DNA from: Bacteroidota bacterium
GTDB lineage: Bacteria > Bacteroidota > Bacteroidia > Bacteroidales > UBA7960
Direction: 5' to 3'
Length of the DNA: 36,163 bases
NCBI GenBank assembly: GCA_007694165.1
Contig: RECE01000196.1
Span: forward strand, 1-36,163
Shown piece after piece: positions 24,814-33,473 of the stretch. The notes below the pieces were generated by a model. That model was given only the letters and a program-made list of their open reading frames with translations, was not told the DNA's origin and made no database searches. Position 1 is the stretch's first letter; each line of letters begins with the position of its first letter. Both the position numbers and the translations under genes were made by a program.

Positions 24814-25689
24814 TTACAATACATTCATTAATTGTTCCTTTATTTTTTCCAGTTCATCCTTCATCTGAACCACCACTTTTTGCATTGAGGCATCATTGGC
24901 CTTGCTGCCAATGGTATTAATCTCACGGCCGATTTCCTGGGCTATAAAACCCAGCTTCTTCCCTCCTGCCCCACTGCTGTTGAGTGTTTCGTTAAAATAG
25001 TCAAGATGCTTGTGGAGTCTTACCTTCTCTTCTGTTATATCAAGTTTTTCGAGGTAAAAAATCACTTCCTGTTCAAAGCGGTTCTGGTCAATACGAACAT
25101 CTTCAGAAATATCTTTCAAAGACCGGATGATTCTTTCGCGGATATTGTGAATCCGGACTTTTTCAAAGGGTTCAATATCCACCAGAAGGGTTCTTAGCTT
25201 GTCTTCCCTGGCAAGTATATCTTCAAAGAGATGTTTCCCCTCTGACTGACGAAATTGAATCACCTGGGCGATAGCGTCATTGACAGCCTTCTCCAATGCT
25301 GTCCACTCTTCAGCATCCGGTTCATCAGTCTGGGGTTTCAGTACTTCAGGCAAACGCAGCAAATCAGGGAAAAAGTTATCTGAAAGATCGATTTCGACTT
25401 GTCTTGCGGCCTTCTTCATTTCTTTGAAATAGTGCAACAACAAAGGGGTGTTTATGGCATATGAGGCATTGTTATCACTGCACTCGAGGGTAACAATGAG
25501 TTCTACTTTGCCTCTCTCCAGCAAATTGCCCAGCATACCCCTGATGGTATTTTCGCGCTCGCGGTAAATGGAGGGAAGCTTTATGGTCAGATCCAGGTTT
25601 TTGCTGTTGAGTGTCCGGATCTCGGCTTTGATGGTTTTGTCTGCCAGCATTGCACCTGACTTACCAAATCCGGTCATTGATACTATCAT
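24814..25689 (-). CDS. yicC: YicC-family endoribonuclease-like protein
   Basis: The 291-residue protein has the YicC N-terminal domain (MTGFGKS start, AEIRTLNSKNLDLTIKLP, RGKVELIVTLE) and the DUF1732 C-terminal domain (RLHKHLDYFNETLNSSGAGGKKLGFIAQEIGREINTIGSKAND). In E. coli YicC has been linked to RNA decay and behaves as an endoribonuclease. A cytoplasmic location is implied. It leads the yicC-gmk-nadD operon, an arrangement seen widely, with a promoter -7 box 72 bases upstream. The family call is firm; the exact targets here are unknown. Confidence 0.94.
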   Translation of the reverse strand: MIVSMTGFGKSGAMLADKTIKAEIRTLNSKNLDLTIKLPSIYRERENTIRGMLGNLLERGKVELIVTLECSDNNASYAINTPLLLHYFKEMKKAARQVEIDLSDNFFPDLLRLPEVLKPQTDEPDAEEWTALEKAVNDAIAQVIQFRQSEGKHLFEDILAREDKLRTLLVDIEPFEKVRIHNIRERIIRSLKDISEDVRIDQNRFEQEVIFYLEKLDITEEKVRLHKHLDYFNETLNSSGAGGKKLGFIAQEIGREINTIGSKANDASMQKVVVQMKDELEKIKEQLMNVL

Positions 25690-25760
25690 ATTATTACGTT
25701 TTAAGTCATTTATTAAAGTTACCAGAATCCCATCGTGGTAATTCAGTAGAGTAGATAAAG

Positions 25761-25768
25761 CAAAGATA
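25761..25768 (-). promoter_or_regulatory. -7 box (TATCTTTG) for the yicC-gmk-nadD operon
   Basis: CAAAGATA on the plus strand reads TATCTTTG on the minus strand, an exact TAnnTTTG match 72 bases upstream of the yicC ATG. No -33 TTTG is at the ideal distance. Confidence 0.5.
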
Positions 25769-25852
25769 CTATAGAAAATGCCATTATGCAGCGCTAATGA
25801 GCATGCTTACCCTGCATCGGTGCAAAATATTTCCATCACAAGCTATAAATCA

Positions 25853-25883
25853 GAAGGGGGCTCACTTGAAATGAACCCCCTTC
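25853..25883 (-). terminator. Terminator after the glycosyltransferase operon
   Basis: GAAGGGGG at 25853-25860 pairs with CCCCCTTC at 25876-25883 around a 15-base loop, 45 bases after the glycosyltransferase stop on the minus strand. Only a short T-containing tail follows. Confidence 0.55.
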
Positions 25884-25928
25884 ATATTCTATTAGAAATT
25901 CAGAATAGCACTTTTGCAATAATCCGGA

Positions 25929-27368
25929 TCATTTTTTTTGCTTTGTTTCTTCTTCAGCAAAACCTACCCTATCCATATTCCCCCATGATTTCTCACCAAT
26001 AAAGTACTTGAAGTTACCTCTGATGCTAAATATAAGGATAAATGGGTGGTAGAAAATCGGTTCGAGCATGGAAGTGAAAAGCATTGTAACCACTTCACGT
26101 TTTTTCTGGTATCGGTGGAATGAAAGTTCTTCAAACAAAATGGCCCAGTGGGTAAGTGTGACGGCAAAAAAGTACACCACACCAAGCAACAGGAAGAAGA
26201 AAGGCCAGTTGGGTATACCCAGAACGGCAATAATAATGAAATAGATAATTCCAACAAATTCCAATATGGGAGCGAGCCACTCAAAGAAGAACCAATAGGG
26301 ATGTCCCATGAGCCCAAGACTACCAAATTTGGGGTTAAAGAAAAGTTTGAAGTGAATAAATAAACTTTCCATGGTACCCCTGGTCCAGCGGTCGCGCTGT
26401 CTGCCCAGCACCTTGAGTGTGGCAGGAACCTCAGTCCAGCAAAGCGGATCCGGAATATAAATCACCTTGTACTTCTGCTTCTGCTCCGACATATATCTTC
26501 TCATGCGCACAATCAGCTCCATATCCTCCCCAACAAGGTTTGTATTGTATCCACCCACTTTGAGCATGATATCCCTGTTGAACATCCCAAAAGCGCCTGA
26601 AACCAACAAAAGACCGTTTAGCTTACTCCAGGCCATTCGACCCATCAGGAATGAACGGGTATATTCAAGCACCTGTACACGGGGCAGGAATTTCCGGGGC
26701 AACTTCACCTCCGTGATTTTACCATCTTCGATTTTACAGGAGTTGGCAATACGGATTACCCCACCGGAGGCAATAATTTTACGATCGGTTTCTTCCAGGA
26801 AGGGCTTGGCCATAATAAGCAAGGCATCCTCTACCAGGACAGAGTCGACATCCACAACAGATATATAGTCCATTTGGGAGAAATTGATTCCGGCATTGAG
26901 CGCATCCGCCTTTCCTCCATTAGCTTTGTCAATGACGATAAGCTTATTGAAAGCTTTATTGCGGGATTTGTAAATCCCCCTGATAGTTTGTGTTACTATT
27001 TTATCTTCATACACAAACTCAACGAGCTCCAAATCATAAGCTTTGACGATCTTTTCCATTGTATTATCAGAGCTGCCGTCGTTTACGATTATCACTTCAA
27101 AGTCGTTGTAATGCAATGACAACAAACTACGGATATTATCAATGATGGTTTTACCTTCATTAAATGCAGGTGCAATAATGGAAATAGAGGGTGCAAGGGG
27201 CGAAGAGAGCAGAACTTTATAGTCAACAAAAGAGTTTGATCTTATGTATTTAAGCATGGACAATGCGGAAAACAAGGCAAGTGTCACATACGAACCAAAA
27301 ATAAATATGGTGATGATAATAATGCCATTCTCAACGATAAACTGAAGGGATCTGAAAAATTCTATCAT
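25929..27368 (-). CDS. Processive GT2 glycosyltransferase, exopolysaccharide synthase-like
   Basis: The 479-residue inner-membrane protein has an N-terminal membrane helix (about 12-37), a cytoplasmic GT2 domain and at least three C-terminal hydrophobic segments (~365-450). Catalytic motifs of processive family-2 synthases are in order: NDG at 96-98, DVD at 173-175, GED at 280-282 and QRDRW (QxxRW) at 324-328. This resembles PgaC, hyaluronan and YaiP-type synthases, which polymerise a sugar and thread the chain through the membrane. No PilZ domain is visible. Its ATG overlaps the stop of the HEAT-repeat gene (ATGA), and a TPR/YaiO-type barrel gene precedes that, so an export partner is at hand. 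The sugar is unknown. Confidence 0.9.
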   Translation of the reverse strand: MIEFFRSLQFIVENGIIIITIFIFGSYVTLALFSALSMLKYIRSNSFVDYKVLLSSPLAPSISIIAPAFNEGKTIIDNIRSLLSLHYNDFEVIIVNDGSSDNTMEKIVKAYDLELVEFVYEDKIVTQTIRGIYKSRNKAFNKLIVIDKANGGKADALNAGINFSQMDYISVVDVDSVLVEDALLIMAKPFLEETDRKIIASGGVIRIANSCKIEDGKITEVKLPRKFLPRVQVLEYTRSFLMGRMAWSKLNGLLLVSGAFGMFNRDIMLKVGGYNTNLVGEDMELIVRMRRYMSEQKQKYKVIYIPDPLCWTEVPATLKVLGRQRDRWTRGTMESLFIHFKLFFNPKFGSLGLMGHPYWFFFEWLAPILEFVGIIYFIIIAVLGIPNWPFFFLLLGVVYFFAVTLTHWAILFEELSFHRYQKKREVVTMLFTSMLEPIFYHPFILIFSIRGNFKYFIGEKSWGNMDRVGFAEEETKQKK

Positions 27369-28789
27369 GACTCCTGGGTTTGTTTTACGTTATTAATCAT
27401 TTTCTTTACCAACTCATTATCTCCGTTAAGCATTTCATTAATGCACTTTTCACCTGCAGGTTTTAATGAGCTTAAAATGGTAATCGCTAAAATTCTGATT
27501 TTGTAGGAGTTTTCAGGCTCCATGACAACCTGTTCAAGGAAAGGTACATCATCATTGGTAGCTATCGGTCGTAAACTTTTTACAATTTCATACCTGATTT
27601 TCCGTGGAATCAAATCATCAAGGCTTCTTATTTCCTTCTCGGTTTTGTTCTTTCTTTGTGTTTCAAGAATATTGACAAGTTGCAGGGTTTCGCTGCGATA
27701 CAGCATTTTGAGGTCATTAACATACTCGGGTATTTCAAGCGATTTCATGGCCTGCACAGCAGCGAGGGAAATTTCGGGGTTGTCATGAAACAGCAATTCT
27801 CTGACCCTGGCACCAGAATGTACATGTTTGAAAAGAGCGATCATCCGCAGGCAAAAAACCACCACCGAAGGATTAGGGTTATCGATCCACTCTTCAAATG
27901 AGTCAATGGTAATCTGATGATAAATAAGGGTGTCGTAGATGTTTATTTGCTCCCAGTAAGACAATTCACTTTCCAGGTTATCGAGAAAACTCAGCGGACG
28001 CTCCTCGGCAAGTTTTACCATAGCCACCTGGGCTTCCATTCGTAATACAGGGTGTTTAGAGTTTGTGTATTGTACTATTTTTTCATTGGCATCTTTTACA
28101 TCCATCTGGGCAAGTTCACCAAAACCCTTTGTTTTTTGATACCATTTGCCCTTGTATAGTTTATTCAAAGAATCTTTGTGCAATCCAAGGTTAAAGTACA
28201 GATCCTTGAGTTTATCAGCCACCTCGCCATGCAGGTTGTTATGCAAATCCATCAGTTCATCAATGAAAATTTCCCTGTTTAGCTTTTTATTGATCCCCCT
28301 GAACTCAATTTTCTCAACCTCATCATCAAAGAGAAAACTGGCAAGTTGTTCCTGATACTCGTCTTTCAGCTCTTTTCGCCTTTGCCTTTGCCGTGTTTTC
28401 AAATAACGGTTTATCAGAATGCTTATAAAAAGTACAAGAATGCTCACAACCAGGTAAACCAGGATTACAACCAGTATTTTCACCTTTAATGAAGCTTCAA
28501 CAAATCTATGGAACAGTGTTTCCAATGTACCGGGGGATTGCCGTTGGGAGGTGTCAGCGCTAACATCACTGACAATGGGTGACTGTGACACGAAATAACT
28601 ACCCAGCGTTTTTATCGCACCAAAAGCATATAAGGTTTTTCCCTTATCAAACCCTGCCATTTCTTCCAAAGAAAACAATCCCTGGTTCTCTGCGATAATA
28701 CTTTTACCCTTTAAATCTTTAATGCCAGCAGTCAGCAGCACACAAACCACTATGACTGCCAACAAAAGATGTTTTCTTACATATGTCAT
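27365..28789 (-). CDS. Inner-membrane HEAT-repeat protein
   Basis: The 474-residue product starts with a hydrophobic signal or anchor (7-22), has a ~75-residue periplasmic segment, a second membrane helix (103-128) with a basic KTRQRQRRK border, and then a ~340-residue cytoplasmic part. That part is helical with repeat units such as HPVLRMEAQVAMVKLAEE, NPEISLAAVQAMKSLEIPEY and ENSYKIRILAITILSSLKP, typical of HEAT-like repeats. HEAT arrays bind protein partners. The gene lies between the YaiO-type barrel and the glycosyltransferase, overlapping the latter by four bases, which suggests translational coupling and a physical partner. I know of no assigned function. It could be a regulatory or scaffold subunit of the synthase. 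Confidence 0.82.
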   Translation of the reverse strand: MTYVRKHLLLAVIVVCVLLTAGIKDLKGKSIIAENQGLFSLEEMAGFDKGKTLYAFGAIKTLGSYFVSQSPIVSDVSADTSQRQSPGTLETLFHRFVEASLKVKILVVILVYLVVSILVLFISILINRYLKTRQRQRRKELKDEYQEQLASFLFDDEVEKIEFRGINKKLNREIFIDELMDLHNNLHGEVADKLKDLYFNLGLHKDSLNKLYKGKWYQKTKGFGELAQMDVKDANEKIVQYTNSKHPVLRMEAQVAMVKLAEERPLSFLDNLESELSYWEQINIYDTLIYHQITIDSFEEWIDNPNPSVVVFCLRMIALFKHVHSGARVRELLFHDNPEISLAAVQAMKSLEIPEYVNDLKMLYRSETLQLVNILETQRKNKTEKEIRSLDDLIPRKIRYEIVKSLRPIATNDDVPFLEQVVMEPENSYKIRILAITILSSLKPAGEKCINEMLNGDNELVKKMINNVKQTQES

Positions 28790-28824
28790 TCGTTCAGGAT
28801 TATAAGTTCATAATCATTTATGGC

Positions 28825-30156
28825 TTAGAAACGGTATATCAAACCACCCTCAAACACTGTGGGGTTTCCGTAAAGCACATCTACATCATCGGTTGTTTCA
28901 TATATTTTATATCCCACACCTGCTTTGATTAAAAAGCGTGTTGAGAGTTTCTGTTGATACATTAGCATAGCTTCCACTACAGTACCACTCAGGTCATAGA
29001 CTTGTCCACCAGCCAGCTTGTCATAGTCAGCAGAAAAGCCTCTTCCCACAATAAGAGAAAGGTGGTGATCGGTGGAAGAAAAGAAACGACGCGCTGTAAA
29101 AAAGTAGGAATTTGAAGTAGGGTCATCAGCCACAGAAGAAAAAGTAAAATAGGGTCTGAATGAGAAGTAATACTGCTTGTAATACTTACTTAATGAACCC
29201 GTAATAATAAGCAGGTCTTTGGTTATAATTAGACTTTCTCTTTCATCAAAATTGAGAATTCTAAACCCTCCGGAGATCTCCCAGGTGGCTGGTAAAGTTT
29301 GAAAGATCTCGAACCCAAATCGGGTAATGGGAAACAGCCTTCGGTCGGGAGAGAAGCCTGCATTAAGATACAGGTACGTACCGGGTCTGACGGTAGGATA
29401 AGCATCAGCTTCGATCTGCAGGCTATTGACATCATACCTCATGGCGTAATTGGCCCTGAGAATGACCGGCCCCATGCCTCTGGTGCGCCGCCCTATCTCA
29501 GCATACCATAAATGCCAGGGGTCTGCATCTACTTCACTTTCAAAAAAATACGAGCCTCTGTATCCTATTCCCACATGGTTGAGCAGCCGGGTGCTTTCAA
29601 TGGTATCCAGTAAATCCTTTGCTTCGGAATGGGTAGGGTCAAGATCCAGTATCTGATTGAGTAATACAACGGCTGCCAGTTCATCCCCGGTTTCTTTGAG
29701 CGAAAGGGCCTTGCGATAGAGCAGGTGAGTATTATTGGGATCGCTGGCCAGAGCAATATCGAGAAACTTTATTGCCTCAACATAATCTCCATACCAGATT
29801 TGCAAATCGATAAGTGCAAACAGGGCCTCCTTGTTGGAGGGTTCTGCCTGTAAAACTTCGCGCAACAAATCGTTGGATCTTACAAACTCGCCTTCCCATG
29901 AGTAGGTTCTTGCCTTGAGAATTTTTACATCATGGTAATTGGGGTATTTTTCAAGAATTTGCCGGCAAATATCTCTTGCTTCTACATTTTTGCCTTCAAA
30001 AGCGAGTTCACGCGCTCTGAAAAACCATCCATCGGGGTCTTCTTCCACAGGGGGTTGAGCAAAAAGTGCACTATGCACAATAAGCAAAAACATCAAAATA
30101 CAACCGAGAGCTATTTTTGGGGGCACGGATACGAAATACCTGTTTGGTTCTTTCAT
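28825..30156 (-). CDS. TPR + YaiO-family outer-membrane beta-barrel protein
   Basis: The 443-residue product has an N-terminal signal sequence (cleavage probably after ALFA, residue ~33), then a periplasmic block of about four TPRs (e.g. ARELAFEGKNVEARDICRQILEKYPN; ALSLKETGDELAAVVLLNQILDLDP) and from about residue 195 a C-terminal barrel (HVGIGYRGSYFF ... GGLIYRF) ending in phenylalanine as barrels do. The layout matches YaiO-type proteins and recalls PgaA, the TPR + porin exporter of poly-N-acetylglucosamine. It heads a three-gene unit with the HEAT and GT2 genes, 35 bases apart from the former. A -7 box sits at 30176-30183. Export of the GT2 product is inferred from this context. Confidence 0.9.
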   Translation of the reverse strand: MKEPNRYFVSVPPKIALGCILMFLLIVHSALFAQPPVEEDPDGWFFRARELAFEGKNVEARDICRQILEKYPNYHDVKILKARTYSWEGEFVRSNDLLREVLQAEPSNKEALFALIDLQIWYGDYVEAIKFLDIALASDPNNTHLLYRKALSLKETGDELAAVVLLNQILDLDPTHSEAKDLLDTIESTRLLNHVGIGYRGSYFFESEVDADPWHLWYAEIGRRTRGMGPVILRANYAMRYDVNSLQIEADAYPTVRPGTYLYLNAGFSPDRRLFPITRFGFEIFQTLPATWEISGGFRILNFDERESLIITKDLLIITGSLSKYYKQYYFSFRPYFTFSSVADDPTSNSYFFTARRFFSSTDHHLSLIVGRGFSADYDKLAGGQVYDLSGTVVEAMLMYQQKLSTRFLIKAGVGYKIYETTDDVDVLYGNPTVFEGGLIYRF

Positions 30157-30175
30157 AAGTTTGGTATGATTAACA

Positions 30176-30183
30176 AATCTAAA
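30176..30183 (-). promoter_or_regulatory. -7 box (TAGATTTG) just upstream of the YaiO-type gene
   Basis: CAAATCTA on the plus strand reads TAGATTTG on the minus strand, an exact TAnnTTTG match 20 bases before the ATG. It would give the polysaccharide genes a promoter separate from the response regulator. No clear -33 element. Confidence 0.4.
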
Positions 30184-30248
30184 GATTCAAAAGGGGAGTC
30201 TTCAGAAAAATAATGAAAACTATGTTTTAAAAAAAGTCCTTCAAAGGT

Positions 30249-30611
30249 TTAGCGTTTGAGAAGAAATCGCTTTACTCTGATGGACAACTCATTGGGACTG
30301 AAAGGCTTGGTAAGGTAATCATCGGCTCCGAGTTTGAATGCTTCAATGATGGTTTCTTCGTTACCCACTTTTGAAAGCACAATGATAGGAGTAGTTTTGC
30401 CAAGTTCATTTCGTGTCATGTTGATTAGCTCCAACCCTCCTGTAAATGGCATAAGAAGATCGGTAATAATCAAATCATATTCTTCTGCCTTGATTTTTTC
30501 GGAAGCAATGCGCCCGTCATTTGCCACCTCAACCTGATAACCTTCACGCTGAAGCTTGTGTTCAATAGCTTTAATCATCATGAAGTCGTCTTCACATACC
30601 AAAATTTTCAT
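30249..30611 (-). CDS. Receiver-only response regulator
   Basis: The 120-residue protein is a single receiver domain with no output domain. The acidic pocket (E7, D8, D9), the phospho-acceptor D51 in IITDLLMP, S80 in VLSK and K102 in LTKPF are all present, so it should be phosphorylated. Such stand-alone receivers relay phosphate or act by binding another protein. It lies 92 bases upstream of the YaiO-type gene and 468 bases downstream of the hybrid kinase, all on the same strand. The HPt domain of that kinase is the natural phosphodonor, but this is inference. Confidence 0.93.
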   Translation of the reverse strand: MKILVCEDDFMMIKAIEHKLQREGYQVEVANDGRIASEKIKAEEYDLIITDLLMPFTGGLELINMTRNELGKTTPIIVLSKVGNEETIIEAFKLGADDYLTKPFSPNELSIRVKRFLLKR

Positions 30612-31079
30612 TTCTTCTATTTTTAGTTGTTAATTGCCTGTAAATCAATATTCAGATGGTAAACTGTTTTTCATTAACCTGATGCATTATCCTGTTAAAG
30701 CCAACTTCTTGTTTTTTAAGAGGCTCAAAATTAAGAAAAAAAAAAGCCAAACAAGCAAAAAAGCATTTTAAATACGTCATTTGTTGAAAAATAATCATCG
30801 ATCATCTCATCATTATGAAATTAAGGCATGAACAGACCCTCAGCAAATGATCTCCTACGAATGTAAGCATTTAAACATAGCAAACCATCCCATTATACAG
30901 GGTCTCTGTAATGGAATGAGAGTTTCAGCCCGATTCTTTATCAGATGTGGCATCCGTGGTAAATCTCTGACAAGTAAAGGGTCTCTGTTCTTGCGAAGGG
31001 CGAAGGGTTATCCCCCTACGGAAGTTCACTCACCTGCCAGGAGACAGGCATCAGGTCTTACCTGGGCCTTGTCAAGGGG
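30612..31079. other. 468-bp gap between kinase and response regulator
   Basis: The region has an AT-rich half next to the response regulator, with a weak minus-strand -7-like box (CAAAATTA at 30726-30733). The half next to the kinase stop is richer in G and C and contains several short inverted repeats (for example CAGGT/ACCTG and CCTTG/CAAGG between 31050 and 31079), possibly the kinase terminator. The plus-strand open frame at 30847-31083 has no protein-like character. Confidence 0.45.
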
Positions 31080-33026
31080 TTAATCCTGGTTCTTATCCAG
31101 TATTTTTTCCAGCTCAGAGCGTATTTCCTCCATCGCCTTGCTACATATCTCTTCCACAGTTTTTATCAAAGCCGGAATATCATCGGTCTTAACCTCATTG
31201 GCAGCATTCTGTTCGATGGTTTCCACCTCGTTGAAAACGGATTTGATTCCCATAAAGGTTAACTGAGGTTTAAACTTATGAGCTACATTGCGCAAACTTT
31301 TCCAGTCTTTATCTTTGTGAAACTGTTTCAGCTCATTTATGACTCCCGGAGTATTCTCCAGGAAGTAAGAGAGCATACTGATGGTAAAATCATCATCCCC
31401 TTCACTCAATTGTTCAAGATAATCCAGATCAATAAGCGACTCATATTTTTTTTCTTCTTGTTTCATATTCATACCTTGGGTAATTTGATTGTTAACAGTG
31501 GGGTTTACCCATTTTTCCATCTTCATTCTTAAATCTTTGATATCATAGGGCTTAGGAACATAATCATTGGCCCCTGCCTCAAGACATTTCCTGGGAGCTT
31601 CGCCCATTACACTTGCGGTTATCGAAATGATGGGAATACTTTTCACTGGTTCAGGAAAATCATTTCTTATGATGCGAATAGCCTCATAGCCATCCATTAC
31701 AGGCATTTGCATGTCCATTAACACAATGTCATAGTGCCCGGTTCTGAGTTTTTCAATGGCCATTTTCCCATTTTCAGCAAATTCGGCATTGAACCCGAAT
31801 TTCTGCATATGTTTCTTGATAACCAACTGGTTGATATCCACATCTTCGGCTATCAACACCCGCATGGTATGGGTTTTTTCAGGTTCACTGCCGTTTGTCA
31901 TCAAAGGGTCATCAGCCTTCTCGCTGAGGGGAAACTGATAGGGAATAAGAAACTGTACCTGGGTACCTTCGGTTTCGCCGCTTGAGATGGTAAATTCGCC
32001 TCGCTGAAGCTCAATAAGTTGTTTTACTATCGACAAGCCCAGCCCCTGCCCTTTATAGATGCGCTTGTCATCCATTTGCTCCTGCTGAAATTTTTCCTGA
32101 ATCATGGCAAGATTTTCCTTAGCTATGCCTATGCCTGTATCCGTTACAATGAATTCAAAAACGAAACTTTCAGGATTATTGCCTGCCAATCTGCATTTTA
32201 AAAATATATCACCTCTCTGGGTATATTTAACAGCATTCTCCAGCAAGTGCACCAGGATCTGTTTCAACCGGAAAGGGTCGCCCAATACAAACTCTGGCAC
32301 TGACGGATCATATTCAAGGTGAAAATTCAACTTTTTCTCCCTGGCCTTTTCCCTGAACATTTTGGCAAGGGAATTAACAATTATCTGGGGATTAAATATT
32401 TTGCTTTGAAAACGAATCTGCCCATTCTCAATTTTATTCAGATCAAGCATGTCTTCAACCATTCGCATAAGTATACCTGTGGCATTGAGAATGTTCTCCA
32501 CATAGCTGCTTTGCTCATCAGAAAGGGTTGTCTCTTCAAGCAGGTTGGTAAGGCTGTATATGCTGTGCAAGGGTGTGCGCAATTCATGACTCATATTGGC
32601 CAGAAACTGGTCTTTGATTTGCATTGCATTTTTAAATGGAGTAATGTCGGAACCGATAGACAAATACTGGTAGGGTTTGTCGCCATTGCTGCGAAAGGGA
32701 TATATTACAGCTTCTTCCCAGTATGTTTGATTATCTGCCTGAACGTTGAGCAATTCACCTTTCCAAACATTTCCCTGCTCAAGGGTTAACCACATATTCT
32801 CCAGTTCATCCTTACTGAAATCTGAAGCACGCAAAATATCCATGGGTTTGCCCAGTACGTCATCACGCTTCAGTCCGGATTTCTCACAAAACTTCTGATT
32901 GACATAAATAATTTGTCTGTCTTCATCTGCCAGCACAAGGATGGCTGTATTGTCAAGAATTTTCTGGTATACGCTTAACTCTTTTATGGAATTTACAGGT
33001 ATATAGTCATGTAAGTGTTGAATCAT
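31080..33026 (-). CDS. Cytoplasmic hybrid histidine kinase (PAS-HisKA-HATPase-REC-HPt)
   Basis: The 648-residue protein has no membrane helix. Domains in order: PAS (~18-130; YVNQKFCEKSGLKRDDVLG), HisKA with H147 in FLANMSHELRTPLHS, HATPase with N264 (LLENAVKYT), DTGIGI at 296-301 and GQGLGLSI at 326-333, receiver (389-505) with D438 in VLMDMQMP and K492, and HPt (~535-630) with H583 in AHKFKP. This is a full H-D-H relay in one chain that needs an outside receiver as the last step. The single-domain regulator 468 bases downstream fits that need. The signal sensed by PAS is unknown. A TATTTTTG box lies about 125 bases upstream on its strand. Confidence 0.94.
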   Translation of the reverse strand: MIQHLHDYIPVNSIKELSVYQKILDNTAILVLADEDRQIIYVNQKFCEKSGLKRDDVLGKPMDILRASDFSKDELENMWLTLEQGNVWKGELLNVQADNQTYWEEAVIYPFRSNGDKPYQYLSIGSDITPFKNAMQIKDQFLANMSHELRTPLHSIYSLTNLLEETTLSDEQSSYVENILNATGILMRMVEDMLDLNKIENGQIRFQSKIFNPQIIVNSLAKMFREKAREKKLNFHLEYDPSVPEFVLGDPFRLKQILVHLLENAVKYTQRGDIFLKCRLAGNNPESFVFEFIVTDTGIGIAKENLAMIQEKFQQEQMDDKRIYKGQGLGLSIVKQLIELQRGEFTISSGETEGTQVQFLIPYQFPLSEKADDPLMTNGSEPEKTHTMRVLIAEDVDINQLVIKKHMQKFGFNAEFAENGKMAIEKLRTGHYDIVLMDMQMPVMDGYEAIRIIRNDFPEPVKSIPIISITASVMGEAPRKCLEAGANDYVPKPYDIKDLRMKMEKWVNPTVNNQITQGMNMKQEEKKYESLIDLDYLEQLSEGDDDFTISMLSYFLENTPGVINELKQFHKDKDWKSLRNVAHKFKPQLTFMGIKSVFNEVETIEQNAANEVKTDDIPALIKTVEEICSKAMEEIRSELEKILDKNQD

Positions 33027-33473
33027 TGTTCTTGGTTAGTTTGGTGTATAAATTCCCTTTTATTATATAAAAAGCCGAAAAAACAAAATATTTACCAGGA
33101 ATATGTTTAATGGACTTTGATATCTAACGCTAAATTATAAAATTTTATCAAAAATATTATGGAAAATGATTTAAATGTCCGTTTTTATCCAGGCAGACAA
33201 ACATGGATTGCTTTTTTCAGTTTTAAGTCCGGTGCAAAAAGTATTATATCAAAGGATTACACAAACATCACTAATTATAAATCGAATTATCTGAGGGTTA
33301 AAAGGATAAAAAATCACACAAAGCCAAGCCCGGCATAGCCAGTTGCCAAAACGAGTTTTCGCAGTGGATTCAGTTGTTAATCTCTTCAAAACATCGTTTA
33401 TTATTTTTACTTTAGCAACGGTTTAAGAAACAAACAGAAAGGTATACGTCATAAACAGGAAAAGGATATATAA
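33027..33473. other. 447-bp divergent intergenic region
   Basis: This AT-rich stretch separates the divergent kinase and PorT-like genes. A minus-strand -7-like box (CAAAAATA at 33149-33156) and a plus-strand near match (TACTTTAG at 33408-33415) are the only signals seen. No gene or notable repeat. Confidence 0.45.

Noticed and set aside
30847-31083. A 78-residue plus-strand frame between kinase and regulator
   Set aside because: No protein-like features and its end overlaps the kinase stop and a cluster of short inverted repeats.
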